Notes under the pieces: generated by a model
The model's input: the letters and a program-made list of their open reading frames with translations, nothing else
The model's database searches: none
Told to the model about the DNA's origin: nothing
Part shown: positions 24,214 through 33,175 of the stretch, piece after piece
Numbering within the stretch: position 1 is the stretch's first letter
Layout: each line of letters begins with the position of its first letter
Made by a program: the position numbers and the translations under genes
Assembly (NCBI RefSeq): GCF_900115845.1
Contig: NZ_FOXX01000008.1
Coordinates: 1 to 64,000, forward strand
Origin: Priestia endophytica DSM 13796
GTDB taxonomy: Bacteria; Bacillota; Bacilli; Bacillales; Bacillaceae_H
Direction: 5' to 3'
DNA: 64,000 nt

Positions 24214-25860
24214 TTACGAAGATGGTTCAGAAATCGAGACTTCTTTCTTTTCATAGACAATATTTCCATCTTTCATTGTAAGTTGTACTTTAGTTTCAAG
24301 AATCTCATGTGTTGGCACTTCAAAAAGATTCCTATCCAAAACGATAATATCAGCAAATTTTCCTACCTCAATTGTGCCTAACTCATGTTCCCTAAAACTT
24401 CCATGTGCTGGTCCTGCTGTGTAAGCTTGTAGTGCCTCACCAATAGTCAACTTTTGTTCAGGAAGCCATGTATTATGTGGATCTCCACTATTATCAATTC
24501 GTGTAACTGCCGTATATATTTGTCTCATAGGGTTTAGTGATATAGAAATGGGATAGTCTGTTCCCAAACATAAATGAGCCCCAGAGCTTAGCAGATTTTT
24601 TGCGAGAAAAATATTTCTCTCCCTTTTAGGACCGATAATGGCAGAATATACATCTCTTGATGAAGCGGCCATATGATCTGGTTGCATGGAAGCCATAACC
24701 CCTAACTTTGAGAAACGTTCCGTATCATTAGGATCAAGGACTTCGATATGTTCTATTGTATGCCTAGAATCTCTTTTCCCATTCTTTGCTATAGCCTGCT
24801 CAAAGGCATCTAAAGCTAAATGAATGGCAGCATCTCCAATAGCATGAAATCGTATTCTAAAACCGAGTTTGTCTGCCTCAATAACCCTATTAACTAAAAT
24901 TTCTGCATCTAGAGCTGGGTGTCCATAAGAATCTGGTTGATCAGAATAAGGTTCTAGAAAATAAGCTGTATGTCCTGTTACTGTTCCATCCACAAACTGC
25001 TTTAGACCTGAGAATTGAAGATTTTTTGATTGATATTTATCACGGAGAATCTTTGCTTTCTCTAAGTCACCATCTAATTCAGGTGTAATATGAAATCTAG
25101 TTGTTAATTGTCCTTGTTGATCAAGTTTCTCATAGAGACTGTAATCTTGAATAAAATCATCTATTGGAGCGTATAGATCGTTAACAGAGGTAATCCCAAA
25201 TTGAGCAGTCATTTCTAAAAATTTTTTTAGTAAAGCTTCTTTTTTGCTTTGCGTTAATTTTAATGCTTCTTTTAAAATCACCTGTTGAGCTTGTTCATAT
25301 AAAATCCCTGTGAGTAAACCATTTTCATCTCTTTCAAAGCGACCAAAGCTTGGATCACATATATCTTCGTTAATTCCTGCTAAACTCATAGCCTTACTGT
25401 TTACCCATGTATAATGACCTTCAGCATGAAAGAGAACAACAGGTTGATTTGGGATCATAGAATCAAGGATTTTGTAATGTGGTTCTTGTTTATCATCCCA
25501 ATAACCAGCATCCCATTGCATACCTATAATCCATTCACCTTCATCACATTCTTTTGAAAATTCCCAGACCTTTTTAGCTACATCCTCAGCTGACATAGCT
25601 TCAGATAGATTAACGCTATTTATACTTAATGAACCAAACATAATGTGAAGATGAAAATCATGAAATCCAGGCATAATGAGTTGGTTTCCATAATTTAATA
25701 TCCTAGTCTCATTTCCAATAAGATGTTCAATTTCAGTTTTTGACCCTACACCTATAATTTTATTGTCTAAAACCGCAATTGAACCTGAAGTTGGTTTCTC
25801 CGTAAGCCCTGTAAATAGAGCATCACTTGAAATCACAATATCCGCTTTTTTCATACCCAT
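24214..25860 (-). CDS. YtcJ-like amidohydrolase
   Basis: 548 residues, close to the family's usual 530-550. Metal-binding motifs of the amidohydrolase superfamily are FHDFHLHIMF (H-x-H near 70), the downstream His in RFHAIGDAAIHLALDAFE, IEHIEVLDPND, and the terminal LGTDYPISISLNPM Asp. QPDHMAASSRD precedes the last. Substrates of YtcJ-type enzymes are poorly known and include N-substituted formamides. Reading just after an APC permease in the same direction, it may hydrolyse an amine or amide brought in by that permease. Confidence 0.8.
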   Translation of the reverse strand: MGMKKADIVISSDALFTGLTEKPTSGSIAVLDNKIIGVGSKTEIEHLIGNETRILNYGNQLIMPGFHDFHLHIMFGSLSINSVNLSEAMSAEDVAKKVWEFSKECDEGEWIIGMQWDAGYWDDKQEPHYKILDSMIPNQPVVLFHAEGHYTWVNSKAMSLAGINEDICDPSFGRFERDENGLLTGILYEQAQQVILKEALKLTQSKKEALLKKFLEMTAQFGITSVNDLYAPIDDFIQDYSLYEKLDQQGQLTTRFHITPELDGDLEKAKILRDKYQSKNLQFSGLKQFVDGTVTGHTAYFLEPYSDQPDSYGHPALDAEILVNRVIEADKLGFRIRFHAIGDAAIHLALDAFEQAIAKNGKRDSRHTIEHIEVLDPNDTERFSKLGVMASMQPDHMAASSRDVYSAIIGPKRERNIFLAKNLLSSGAHLCLGTDYPISISLNPMRQIYTAVTRIDNSGDPHNTWLPEQKLTIGEALQAYTAGPAHGSFREHELGTIEVGKFADIIVLDRNLFEVPTHEILETKVQLTMKDGNIVYEKKEVSISEPSS

Positions 25861-25912
25861 ATAAATTACCTCTTTCCTTATAAAATGATAAAAAACTACT
25901 TATATATAGACT

Positions 25913-27268
25913 TTACATAGAGCTTATATTTTTGTTTTGCAAATCAAATTCTGGAGGACGCTTTTTAAATATTTTTGTTAAATATAATAAATAAACAAAG
26001 CCAACAAGCAGCCAAGTCCCTCCTAAGAATAGAGAGTAAATGTTTAACTTAGTTATAAACAATAAAATAATAACAGCACCTATTAAAGGAATGAGTAAAT
26101 TAAATATGATACTTCTCGGAGTCCTCTGCTTTTCTCTTATAAAATAGTGAACAATTACAGCTATATTCACAAACATAAAAGAGAATAGAGCTCCAAAGTT
26201 AATGAGAGAGGTAGCTGTTTCTATACTTAGAAATATGGCACTTAATGCAATACAAGCAATTATTAATAAGTTATAGATTGGTGTTTTAAAGGTTAAAGAA
26301 ACATAACCAAAAACTTTTTTAGGAAGAACATTATCTCTACCCATCGCATACAATATCCTCGCTCCACTAGTACCTGAGGCTATAGCAGATGAGACTGAAG
26401 AGGTTAATACAGCAGAAACAAACAGACTATTCAGAAAATTACCTCCAGCATATTTTATGACACCTACTATAGCTGTATCAGGATTTTGAAACGTGCTAAA
26501 CGTTGGAAATATAGCTTGTGCAAAATAAGTTGCTATGACAAAGAGTAACCCTCCTATTAATGTAATAGCAAAAATAGCCTTTGGGAGTGCTTTTTTAGGA
26601 TCTTTAGTCTCTTCAGCCAACGTAGTAACCGCATCAAATCCGAGAAAACTAAAACATAGGAGAGGAACAACAGATAGAATGTTACTCCAATCAACACTTG
26701 CACTATAAAAAGGTTCTCTAGTAAATAGCTCCCCTGTGCCCTTTCCTGACATCAATCCCTGTATACAAAAGAAACTAAAAATTAGAATGAAAGAGATTTG
26801 GAAAAAGACAAGAAAGGTATTTACATTTGTGGCAATTTTAATTCCCAAAATGTTAACTATCGTCACAACTATCACAAAAAACACAATACAAAGCTCGATT
26901 GGAATTTTTGGAAAATACGCATTCAGCATAGTTCCAAAAAGTAAGGAACTAATCATAGGGCTAAACATATAATCTAGCAAGATTACCCATCCTACTAGAA
27001 AACCAAGATGTGAATTGATCCCTTTCTGAACAAAAACATAAGCAGAACCAATGGCAGGATAAACTTTAACCATTTTAGCGTAACTATAAGCAGTGAATAA
27101 GATGACCATTAAAGCAATAATATAAGCTGTTGGCACCATCCCTTTCGTTTGATTAATAGCAATGCCATATGTGCTAAAAACAGTAATAGGAGCCATAAAA
27201 GATAGACCAAATAAAACGATATGTCTTGTATTTAACAAAGGTTTCAGCTCAGATGTTTCTTTTGTCAT
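25913..27268 (-). CDS. APC-family amino acid/polyamine permease
   Basis: About 451 residues with twelve membrane helices. The first helix ITVFSTYGIAINQTKGMV and the later CFSFLGFDAVTTLAEETKDP loop are the amino acid-polyamine-organocation signature. The reading frame opens six codons earlier, but AAGGAGGAG falls inside it and fits the ATG at 27268. It is similar in layout to the permease at 34661-36001 and forms an operon with the following amidohydrolase (about 50 bases apart). The substrate is inferred to be an amine or amino acid. Confidence 0.82.
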   Translation of the reverse strand: MTKETSELKPLLNTRHIVLFGLSFMAPITVFSTYGIAINQTKGMVPTAYIIALMVILFTAYSYAKMVKVYPAIGSAYVFVQKGINSHLGFLVGWVILLDYMFSPMISSLLFGTMLNAYFPKIPIELCIVFFVIVVTIVNILGIKIATNVNTFLVFFQISFILIFSFFCIQGLMSGKGTGELFTREPFYSASVDWSNILSVVPLLCFSFLGFDAVTTLAEETKDPKKALPKAIFAITLIGGLLFVIATYFAQAIFPTFSTFQNPDTAIVGVIKYAGGNFLNSLFVSAVLTSSVSSAIASGTSGARILYAMGRDNVLPKKVFGYVSLTFKTPIYNLLIIACIALSAIFLSIETATSLINFGALFSFMFVNIAVIVHYFIREKQRTPRSIIFNLLIPLIGAVIILLFITKLNIYSLFLGGTWLLVGFVYLLYLTKIFKKRPPEFDLQNKNISSM

Positions 27269-27497
27269 AACACTCTCCTCCTTCATACGATAATGTCTTA
27301 AAATTTATATAAATCTCATTTTATGTAAAAACTACATGGAATCACAATGATTATAAAAACTATGATAATTATCTATATACTAGGGAAGAAATGAGAGTTT
27401 TTTAATAAGTAAGCTAGAATATACTTGTTTTTACAGGATAAAATTTTATAAGTAGGTGTATAGGAGTAGATCATCATTTATTTTTATTCTAGACTTA

Positions 27498-27545
27498 ACA
27501 CCCTACCTTATATTAACTACCGTTAGTTAGTATAGGCAGGATGTT
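27498..27545. repeat. Imperfect 23-base inverted repeat
   Basis: AACACCCTACCTTATATTAA with its inner continuation CTA pairs with TAGTTAGTATAGGCAGGATGTT around CCG, with three mismatches and one bulge. It lies in the gap between agmatine deiminase and the permease. It could be a leader or attenuator hairpin or a decayed repeat. Confidence 0.4.
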
Positions 27546-27679
27546 GTCTTATGACTAATCACTTAATTAAGTGTCTTTACATCAAGAAATACTAAGGCAT
27601 TTGAAGAGAAATACAGCTGGTTGTTTTTCTATTTTCCAACCTAAGAATAGCATATAGGTATATTTTATGTTGAAATTTG

Positions 27680-27706
27680 TCATCTTGTCTTACATAGACA
27701 AGATGA
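27680..27706. terminator. Hairpin after agmatine deiminase
   Basis: TCATCTTGTCT and AGACAAGATGA are perfect 11-base arms around TACAT, about 40 bases past the stop. The T tract is weak, so termination is likely but not certain. Confidence 0.5.
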
Positions 27707-27746
27707 TAAATTAACTTTTACTCCAATTTTCATTTAAAAGAACTAT

Positions 27747-28865
27747 TTAATCATTTTTCTGAGACGTAGATGCAGGTTGTTGTTGTGTAATACAATGAAT
27801 ATTTCCTCCAGCTATTGGAAGCTCACGAGTATCTATTAAGATGACTTTTCGATCTGGATAGATTTCTTCAAATTTCTTTCGAGCTTTATCATCACTTGGA
27901 TCATCAAATGAAGGAACAATTACAGCTCCGTTACAAAGATAGCAATTAATATATGTGGCAACAAAAGGCATGCCTTCTTCCCGTTTATAACTAGATGATG
28001 CAAAATCGATATTCTCACTTGCTTCCTTTGAAAGAATGAGTTCATTAGGTAATTCAATTTTATGAATGGTTAGAGATCTTCCCTTCGCATCTGTAGCTTC
28101 TCTTAGTATCTTATACGCTTCCTGATGAACATGGTATTGGGGATGATTAACATCTTCAGTCCAGCCGATAGCAACTTCTCCTGGACGAACAAAAAAAGCT
28201 AAGTCATCTACATGTCCATCTGTTTCATCTCCTATCAGTCCGTCTTTAAGCCATATTACTTTTTCAATGTTTAAATACTCCTTTAATTTATCTTCAATTT
28301 CACTTTTAGAAAGATGTGGGTTGCGGTTTTGGTTTAATAAACATTGCTCTGTTGTAATTAAAGTTCCTTCTCCGTCTACCGTAATAGATCCACCTTCTAA
28401 GATAAATTCTGTACATTCATAACAGTCTTTATTTTCGATTTCAAGAACTTTCTTTTTCACCATTAAATCAAGATCCCATGGAAAGTATAATCCTCCTTGA
28501 AGTCCTCCCCAAGCATTAAATCCCCAGTTTATTCCTCTTATCACTCCCTCCTCATTCTTTACAAATGTAGGACCAATATCTCTCATCCAAGCATCATTTG
28601 AAGAGATTTCTACAACTCGAACATGATGAGGAAGCATAGCTCTTGCATTTTCGTACTGTTCCGCGTTCACACCTACGGTAACAGGTTCAAACTCAGATAT
28701 AGAACTTACTACTTTAGCAAAGACTTGTTGTGCGGGTTTTGCTCCGTTGCGCCAAGTATCTGTTCTAACAGGCCATAACATCCATGTACCTGCATGTTGT
28801 TCAAACTCCCCAGGCATTCTAAACCCGTCTTTTTTAGGTGTACTATTTGTAATTGATAAACTCAC
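27747..28865 (-). CDS. aguA: Agmatine deiminase
   Basis: 372 residues, the normal length of AguA/peptidyl-arginine deiminase-fold enzymes. NDAWMRDIGPTFV, ILEGGSITVDGEG, GETDGHVDDLA and the terminal GGNIHCITQQQ hold the catalytic Glu, His and Cys (Cys about 358). The enzyme turns agmatine into N-carbamoylputrescine and ammonia in the cytoplasm. It starts at GTG 28865 with AAGGGGGA upstream, and a near-consensus sigma-54 promoter lies 47 bases before it. The typical partner AguB is not in the window, but an M20 carbamoylase is encoded divergently nearby, which suggests a functional replacement. Confidence in the family is high. The pathway role is inferred. Confidence 0.9.
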   Translation of the reverse strand: MSLSITNSTPKKDGFRMPGEFEQHAGTWMLWPVRTDTWRNGAKPAQQVFAKVVSSISEFEPVTVGVNAEQYENARAMLPHHVRVVEISSNDAWMRDIGPTFVKNEEGVIRGINWGFNAWGGLQGGLYFPWDLDLMVKKKVLEIENKDCYECTEFILEGGSITVDGEGTLITTEQCLLNQNRNPHLSKSEIEDKLKEYLNIEKVIWLKDGLIGDETDGHVDDLAFFVRPGEVAIGWTEDVNHPQYHVHQEAYKILREATDAKGRSLTIHKIELPNELILSKEASENIDFASSSYKREEGMPFVATYINCYLCNGAVIVPSFDDPSDDKARKKFEEIYPDRKVILIDTRELPIAGGNIHCITQQQPASTSQKND

Positions 28866-28911
28866 TGTAAATTCCCCCTTAAACCTTTCAGTTTCTGACA
28901 GTTATTTATAA

Positions 28912-28928
28912 TGCAAGTTTTGTGCCAA
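28912..28928 (-). promoter_or_regulatory. Sigma-54 promoter of aguA
   Basis: Minus strand TTGGCACAAAACTTGCA matches the -24/-12 consensus TTGGCACN5TTGCA with correct GG-to-GC spacing. Confidence 0.85.
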
Positions 28929-28969
28929 ATCATTTTCAATTTAATATTTAGAGATTAGTAAATAAAAAG

Positions 28970-30367
28970 TTATGAGATATTATATTTTTTCATTCGACGT
29001 ACAACAGCAGATTGAGTCAAGCCAAGCTTCTCTGCCATTTTACGAGTAGATTTATATTTGGAATAAGCTTTTAAAATCATCTTACGCTCTATACTATCTA
29101 AATACTCAGAAAGGCTTTTTCCTTGTAACTCCTCTTCTTCTGCTCCTAAGGAAGCCGGTTCATCGTTAGGTTTAAGCATGTGGTATGGCAAGTCATTTTC
29201 TAAGATTTTTTCCTGCCTTACTGTAATAACAAGTCTTTCAATAAGATTTTCTAGTTCACGGATATTTCCGGGCCAGTTATAACGATAGAAAAAAGGTTGA
29301 ACTTCTTTTGGTAGTACGACATTTCTTTGATATTTATAGTTATAAGTTTGAAGAAAGTGATGCGCAAGTGGGAGAATGTCTTCTCTTCGTTCTTTAAGAG
29401 AAAGAATCTCTATAGGAATGACATTTAACCGATAATACAGATCTTCTCTAAAACGTTTTTCTTTTACAAGCTGTAGTAAATCCTGGTTTGTTGCTGTAAT
29501 TATCCTTGTATCGGAGTGCTGTAAAACTGTAGAACCAATAGGAAGAAATGACTTATCCTGAAGAAATTGAAGAAGTTTAGGTTGTAGTTCTATGGGGAAT
29601 TCACCAATTTCATCTAAAAATAAGGTTCCACCAGATGCTTCTTCTATTAAACCTGTTTTTCCTCTACTGTTAGCCCCTGTAAAAGCTCCTTTCTTATAAC
29701 CAAACAATTCTGACTCAATTAAATTAGCTGGAAGAGCTCCACAGTTTACTTGAACAAATGGTTGATTTCTTCGTTCACTTAGAACATGGACTTCTTTTGC
29801 GAACACGCTTTTTCCGACTCCTGTTTCTCCTTGTAATAGGATAGTAGCGTCAAAATTGGCGACTCTTCTTAAAAGATCCATCACTTCATTATGAGCGTCA
29901 CTTGTTCCAATAAGTCGCTTTTCTCCTGTTTTGTCCCTTTTCTCACTTTTCATTTTCTGTAGTTCATTCCAGTATTGACTCATGAGAGTTTCTGCTTTTT
30001 TAAGTTTAAAAGCATTTTTAACCATCTCAGAAATATCTTTAACATGCACAATTACGTATTCTTCTCCTGTTTCCTCTACTTCAATTAAACTACCTGTAGC
30101 TAAATATTGGATTCCTTTTGAAGTTTGAGCCTTCGATATTGTTTTTCTTTTCTTTAGTACAATTTTTGTTACAGAAGGAGTAAATAAATTTCGTGCTTCT
30201 AGTTCATCAGCTGTTTTCCCAATAATATCTTTTCGCTTCACACCTAGTTGTTTTTCACTTGTTTGATTAATCCATAATGTTACTCCGCTTTTATTTGCTA
30301 TGTAAATACCGTCTTTTAATTGATCAAGCATCATTTTTATTTCTGAGCTTAAAAAGATGGGGCTCAT
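28970..30367 (-). CDS. Sigma-54-dependent activator with PAS domain (RocR-like)
   Basis: 465 residues. An N-terminal PAS domain (about 8-120, with IYIANKSGVTLWINQTSEKQ) precedes an AAA+ domain: Walker A GETGVGKS near 180, the sigma-54 contact loop KKGAFTGANSRG, Walker B TLFLDEIGEFP, and the sensor loop NWPGNIRELENL. The Fis-type HTH TRKMAEKLGLTQSAVVRRMK ends the protein. GAGGGAAAG lies before the ATG. It is flanked by two sigma-54 promoters, and a tandem dyad just upstream of the gene is the likely enhancer. It is the obvious activator of the neighbouring agmatine/amine operons. PAS ligands are unknown. Confidence 0.9.
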   Translation of the reverse strand: MSPIFLSSEIKMMLDQLKDGIYIANKSGVTLWINQTSEKQLGVKRKDIIGKTADELEARNLFTPSVTKIVLKKRKTISKAQTSKGIQYLATGSLIEVEETGEEYVIVHVKDISEMVKNAFKLKKAETLMSQYWNELQKMKSEKRDKTGEKRLIGTSDAHNEVMDLLRRVANFDATILLQGETGVGKSVFAKEVHVLSERRNQPFVQVNCGALPANLIESELFGYKKGAFTGANSRGKTGLIEEASGGTLFLDEIGEFPIELQPKLLQFLQDKSFLPIGSTVLQHSDTRIITATNQDLLQLVKEKRFREDLYYRLNVIPIEILSLKERREDILPLAHHFLQTYNYKYQRNVVLPKEVQPFFYRYNWPGNIRELENLIERLVITVRQEKILENDLPYHMLKPNDEPASLGAEEEELQGKSLSEYLDSIERKMILKAYSKYKSTRKMAEKLGLTQSAVVRRMKKYNIS

Positions 30368-30388
30368 AGCTTTCCCTCCAATCCTATC

Positions 30389-30428
30389 TGAGTCGATATC
30401 GATTTATATTTGAATCAGTATCGATTCA
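30389..30428. promoter_or_regulatory. Enhancer-like tandem dyads for the sigma-54 activator
   Basis: TGAGTCGATATCGATTTA (30389-30406) and TGAATCAGTATCGATTCA (30411-30428) are two related dyads; the second has perfect TGAATC/GATTCA arms. They are 22 bases apart, i.e. about two helical turns, and lie about 50-90 bases upstream of the -24 box at 30477. The upstream position fits an activator enhancer. Confidence 0.7.
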
Positions 30429-30476
30429 TTTTAAATTATTATTTTGAAAATTTCAATTAATTATCACCTTTTTATG

Positions 30477-30493
30477 TTGGCACGATACTTGCA
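30477..30493 (+). promoter_or_regulatory. Sigma-54 promoter of the carbamoylase operon
   Basis: TTGGCACGATACTTGCA is a consensus -24/-12 promoter. The coding start is 33 bases downstream. Confidence 0.9.
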
Positions 30494-30525
30494 CCTAATT
30501 ACAGTACGGAGGTGATTTAACAAAT

Positions 30526-31773
30526 ATGAATGGTTTAAATATTAATCAAAAAAGACTGCTCCAGTCTATAAAAGAAAGTTCCGCAATTGGAGCAACTCCT
30601 AATGGAGGCCTACATCGTTTAGCTTTATCAATAGATGATCAGCAAATGAGAAATCTACTAATCAATTGGTTTGAAAAAGAAGGATTATCTATTAGAGTAG
30701 ATGATTTTGGCAATATGTATGGTAGACGTGAAGGAAAACATCACCATCAAATGCCTGTTGTTATTGGATCACATCTCGATACTCAGCCTTGTGGAGGACG
30801 TTTTGATGGAATTTTAGGTGTATTAGCAGCTCTGGAGGTTGTTCGTTCTCTGAATGAGGCAAATGTACAAACAGATTGTCCAATTGAAATTATTAATTTC
30901 ACAAATGAAGAAGGAGCAAGATTTGAACCACCAATGCTAGGGTCTGGTGGGTTATGTGGTGTGTTTGAGAAAGATTTCATTTATTCTCGCCAAGATAAAG
31001 ACGGAATAAAGTTTCATGATGCCCTTTCAGATATTGGTTATAAAGGACTAAAAGAGAATAGGTTACAAAAAGCTGAATACTTTATAGAACTACATATTGA
31101 ACAAGGCCCTATTCTTGAAGAAGAACAATTAGAAATTGGAGTTGTAGAAGGAATTCAAGGAATTAGTTGGATTAGTATTACAGTGGAAGGCGAGATGAAT
31201 CACGCTGGTCCGACACCAATGGAAAACCGTAAGGATGCAGTTGTAGCAGCAGCAAAGATGATAGAAAGCATAGATAAATTAGCACAAGAATATGAAGGTT
31301 TAAAAACTACAGTTGGACAATTAAACGTCTATCCTAACGTACCTAATGTTATTTCAGGAAAAGTTGAATTTATTGTTGATATTCGCCATGAAGAAGATGA
31401 ACAGAGAGAAAGAGCTCTTGAAGTAATGAAACAGCAATTGAGCACAATCTCAGGTTTATGCAATGTAGAACTAACTTTTCATACCTCATGGGAAAATGAT
31501 AGCGTTACTTTTTCTGAAAAAGTGATTGAGACAATTAGCAAATGTGCGGAGAAGAGAAATTTATCTACTAAAAGAATGTTTAGCGGTCCTGGACATGATG
31601 CCAAGTATATGGCTGAAATAGCTAAAACAGGGATGATATTTGTTCCAAGCCATCGAGGCATTAGTCACAATGAAGAGGAATTTACGAGAGATGACGACTT
31701 AGTAAATGGCGCTAATCTTTTGCTAGATGTTGTGTGTCAGTTATCTGGGGCAAAAACCCCAAAAACTATTTAA
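30526..31773 (+). CDS. M20-family Zn-dependent carbamoylase/hydrolase
   Basis: 415 residues, matching hydantoinase/carbamoylase-type M20 amidases (N-carbamoyl-beta-alanine and allantoate amidohydrolases, L-carbamoylases). Metal ligands and motifs are GSHLDTQPCGGRFDG (His83, Asp94), TNEEGARF (Glu about 128), HIEQGP, NHAGPTPM and the last RGISHNEEEF His. It is the first gene after a sigma-54 promoter and is followed by an aminotransferase, aldehyde dehydrogenase and permease. Because the deiminase across the activator gene makes N-carbamoylputrescine, this enzyme could cleave it to putrescine. Ureidopropionate-type or N-carbamoyl-amino acid hydrolysis is the alternative. Specificity cannot be read from sequence. 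Confidence 0.85.
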   Translation: MNGLNINQKRLLQSIKESSAIGATPNGGLHRLALSIDDQQMRNLLINWFEKEGLSIRVDDFGNMYGRREGKHHHQMPVVIGSHLDTQPCGGRFDGILGVLAALEVVRSLNEANVQTDCPIEIINFTNEEGARFEPPMLGSGGLCGVFEKDFIYSRQDKDGIKFHDALSDIGYKGLKENRLQKAEYFIELHIEQGPILEEEQLEIGVVEGIQGISWISITVEGEMNHAGPTPMENRKDAVVAAAKMIESIDKLAQEYEGLKTTVGQLNVYPNVPNVISGKVEFIVDIRHEEDEQRERALEVMKQQLSTISGLCNVELTFHTSWENDSVTFSEKVIETISKCAEKRNLSTKRMFSGPGHDAKYMAEIAKTGMIFVPSHRGISHNEEEFTRDDDLVNGANLLLDVVCQLSGAKTPKTI

Positions 31774-31791
31774 TGAATAGGAGCGATATAG

Positions 31792-33162
31792 ATGAAAAAT
31801 CAAACTCTTTATACACTAGCTGAATTAGATAAACAACATATTTTACATCCTTCTACGTCCCCTGCTTTCAATCGAAATAATGGACCTACAATTATTTTTG
31901 AGCGAGGCGAAGGCCTTCATATCTTTGATATGGATAACAACAAATATATTGATGGTGTGTCTATGTTATGGAATGTAAATGTAGGACACGGTAATAAAGA
32001 GTTAGCACAAGTTAGCTTCGATCAAATGCAAAAGCTAGCTTACAGCTCGATGTTTTATGGATATTCAAATGAACCGGCCGTGAAACTTGCTGAGAAAATT
32101 ACTTCTATGACACCGGGTGACTTAGACAGTGTATTTTATACATCCGGGGGTTCTGAATCTAATGATACAGCTTTTAAGTTAGCTCGTTTTTATTGGGAAA
32201 GAAAAGGATTAGCAAACAAAAAGAAAATTATTTCATTAAAAAGAGGATACCATGGTGTAACGGTTGCTGCTCAAAGAGCAACAGGTATTGAAGTATATCG
32301 TGCATTTTCAGGATCAGGAGATCCCGACATTATAAATGCAGAACCCCATTTAACTTCTTGTGAACTTGGTGATATTAATCATCCTTCTTATCAAAATAGC
32401 ATTCGTGGCACTATTGAGCGAGAAGGCGTTAATCATGTAGCAGCTGTTATTATAGAACCCATTCAAGGTGCTGGTGGCGTCCACGTCCCTCCAGAAGATT
32501 ATTTACAGGCTGTCCGTAAATTGTGTGATGAGCAAAATATTCTCCTTATTGCAGATGAAGTCATTTGTGGATTCGGTCGTACTGGTCGTTCCTTCGGTGT
32601 AAATCATTGGGACATTGTTCCTGACTTAATGTCTGTAGCAAAAGGAATTACAAGTGGATATGCTCAACTTGGAGCGGTTGTGATGCGAACACCTATTATG
32701 GATGCTATATGTGAAGTACCAGATATGCTTGCCCACGGATTTACCTATAGTGGTCACCCTACAGCATGCGCAGTTGGCTTAAAAAATCTTGAAATTATTG
32801 AAAGGGAAAACCTCATTGATCAAGCTGATCAAATGGGGAAACTTCTTTTAAAAGGATTTGATTATCTCAACGATAAATATCACTTCTTTCATAATGGTCG
32901 AGGACGAGGATTGTTAACTGGATTTGATTTAATAAAAGATCCTGAGCAAAATATCACATTTACACCAGAGGAAGCTGCCGCAATGAGTATTGTTGAAGAA
33001 TGTAAAAAACGTGGATTGCTTATAAGAGGATTTGATTTCGAACCTGGGATGAACATTATAGCTATTGCTCCCCCTCTTATCTCACAACAAGATGATATCG
33101 AGACCATTATCTCGATTGTAGATGAATCACTCTCTGCTTATTCAAAACGACTTGGGTTATAA
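31792..33162 (+). CDS. Class-III pyridoxal-phosphate aminotransferase
   Basis: 456 residues. PLP-fold marks are YTSGGSESNDTAFKLARFYW, GVHVPPEDYLQAVRKLCDE, IADEVICGFGRTGRS and VAKGITSGYAQLGAVVM, where the Lys in VAKG forms the PLP Schiff base. The class includes omega-amino acid:pyruvate and putrescine aminotransferases. It is second in the sigma-54 operon, 18 bases after the carbamoylase, and the following dehydrogenase starts 13 bases after its stop. A step from putrescine to 4-aminobutanal fits the neighbours. Beta-alanine:pyruvate transamination is the main alternative. Confidence 0.83.
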   Translation: MKNQTLYTLAELDKQHILHPSTSPAFNRNNGPTIIFERGEGLHIFDMDNNKYIDGVSMLWNVNVGHGNKELAQVSFDQMQKLAYSSMFYGYSNEPAVKLAEKITSMTPGDLDSVFYTSGGSESNDTAFKLARFYWERKGLANKKKIISLKRGYHGVTVAAQRATGIEVYRAFSGSGDPDIINAEPHLTSCELGDINHPSYQNSIRGTIEREGVNHVAAVIIEPIQGAGGVHVPPEDYLQAVRKLCDEQNILLIADEVICGFGRTGRSFGVNHWDIVPDLMSVAKGITSGYAQLGAVVMRTPIMDAICEVPDMLAHGFTYSGHPTACAVGLKNLEIIERENLIDQADQMGKLLLKGFDYLNDKYHFFHNGRGRGLLTGFDLIKDPEQNITFTPEEAAAMSIVEECKKRGLLIRGFDFEPGMNIIAIAPPLISQQDDIETIISIVDESLSAYSKRLGL

Positions 33163-33175
33163 GGAGGAAACACTT

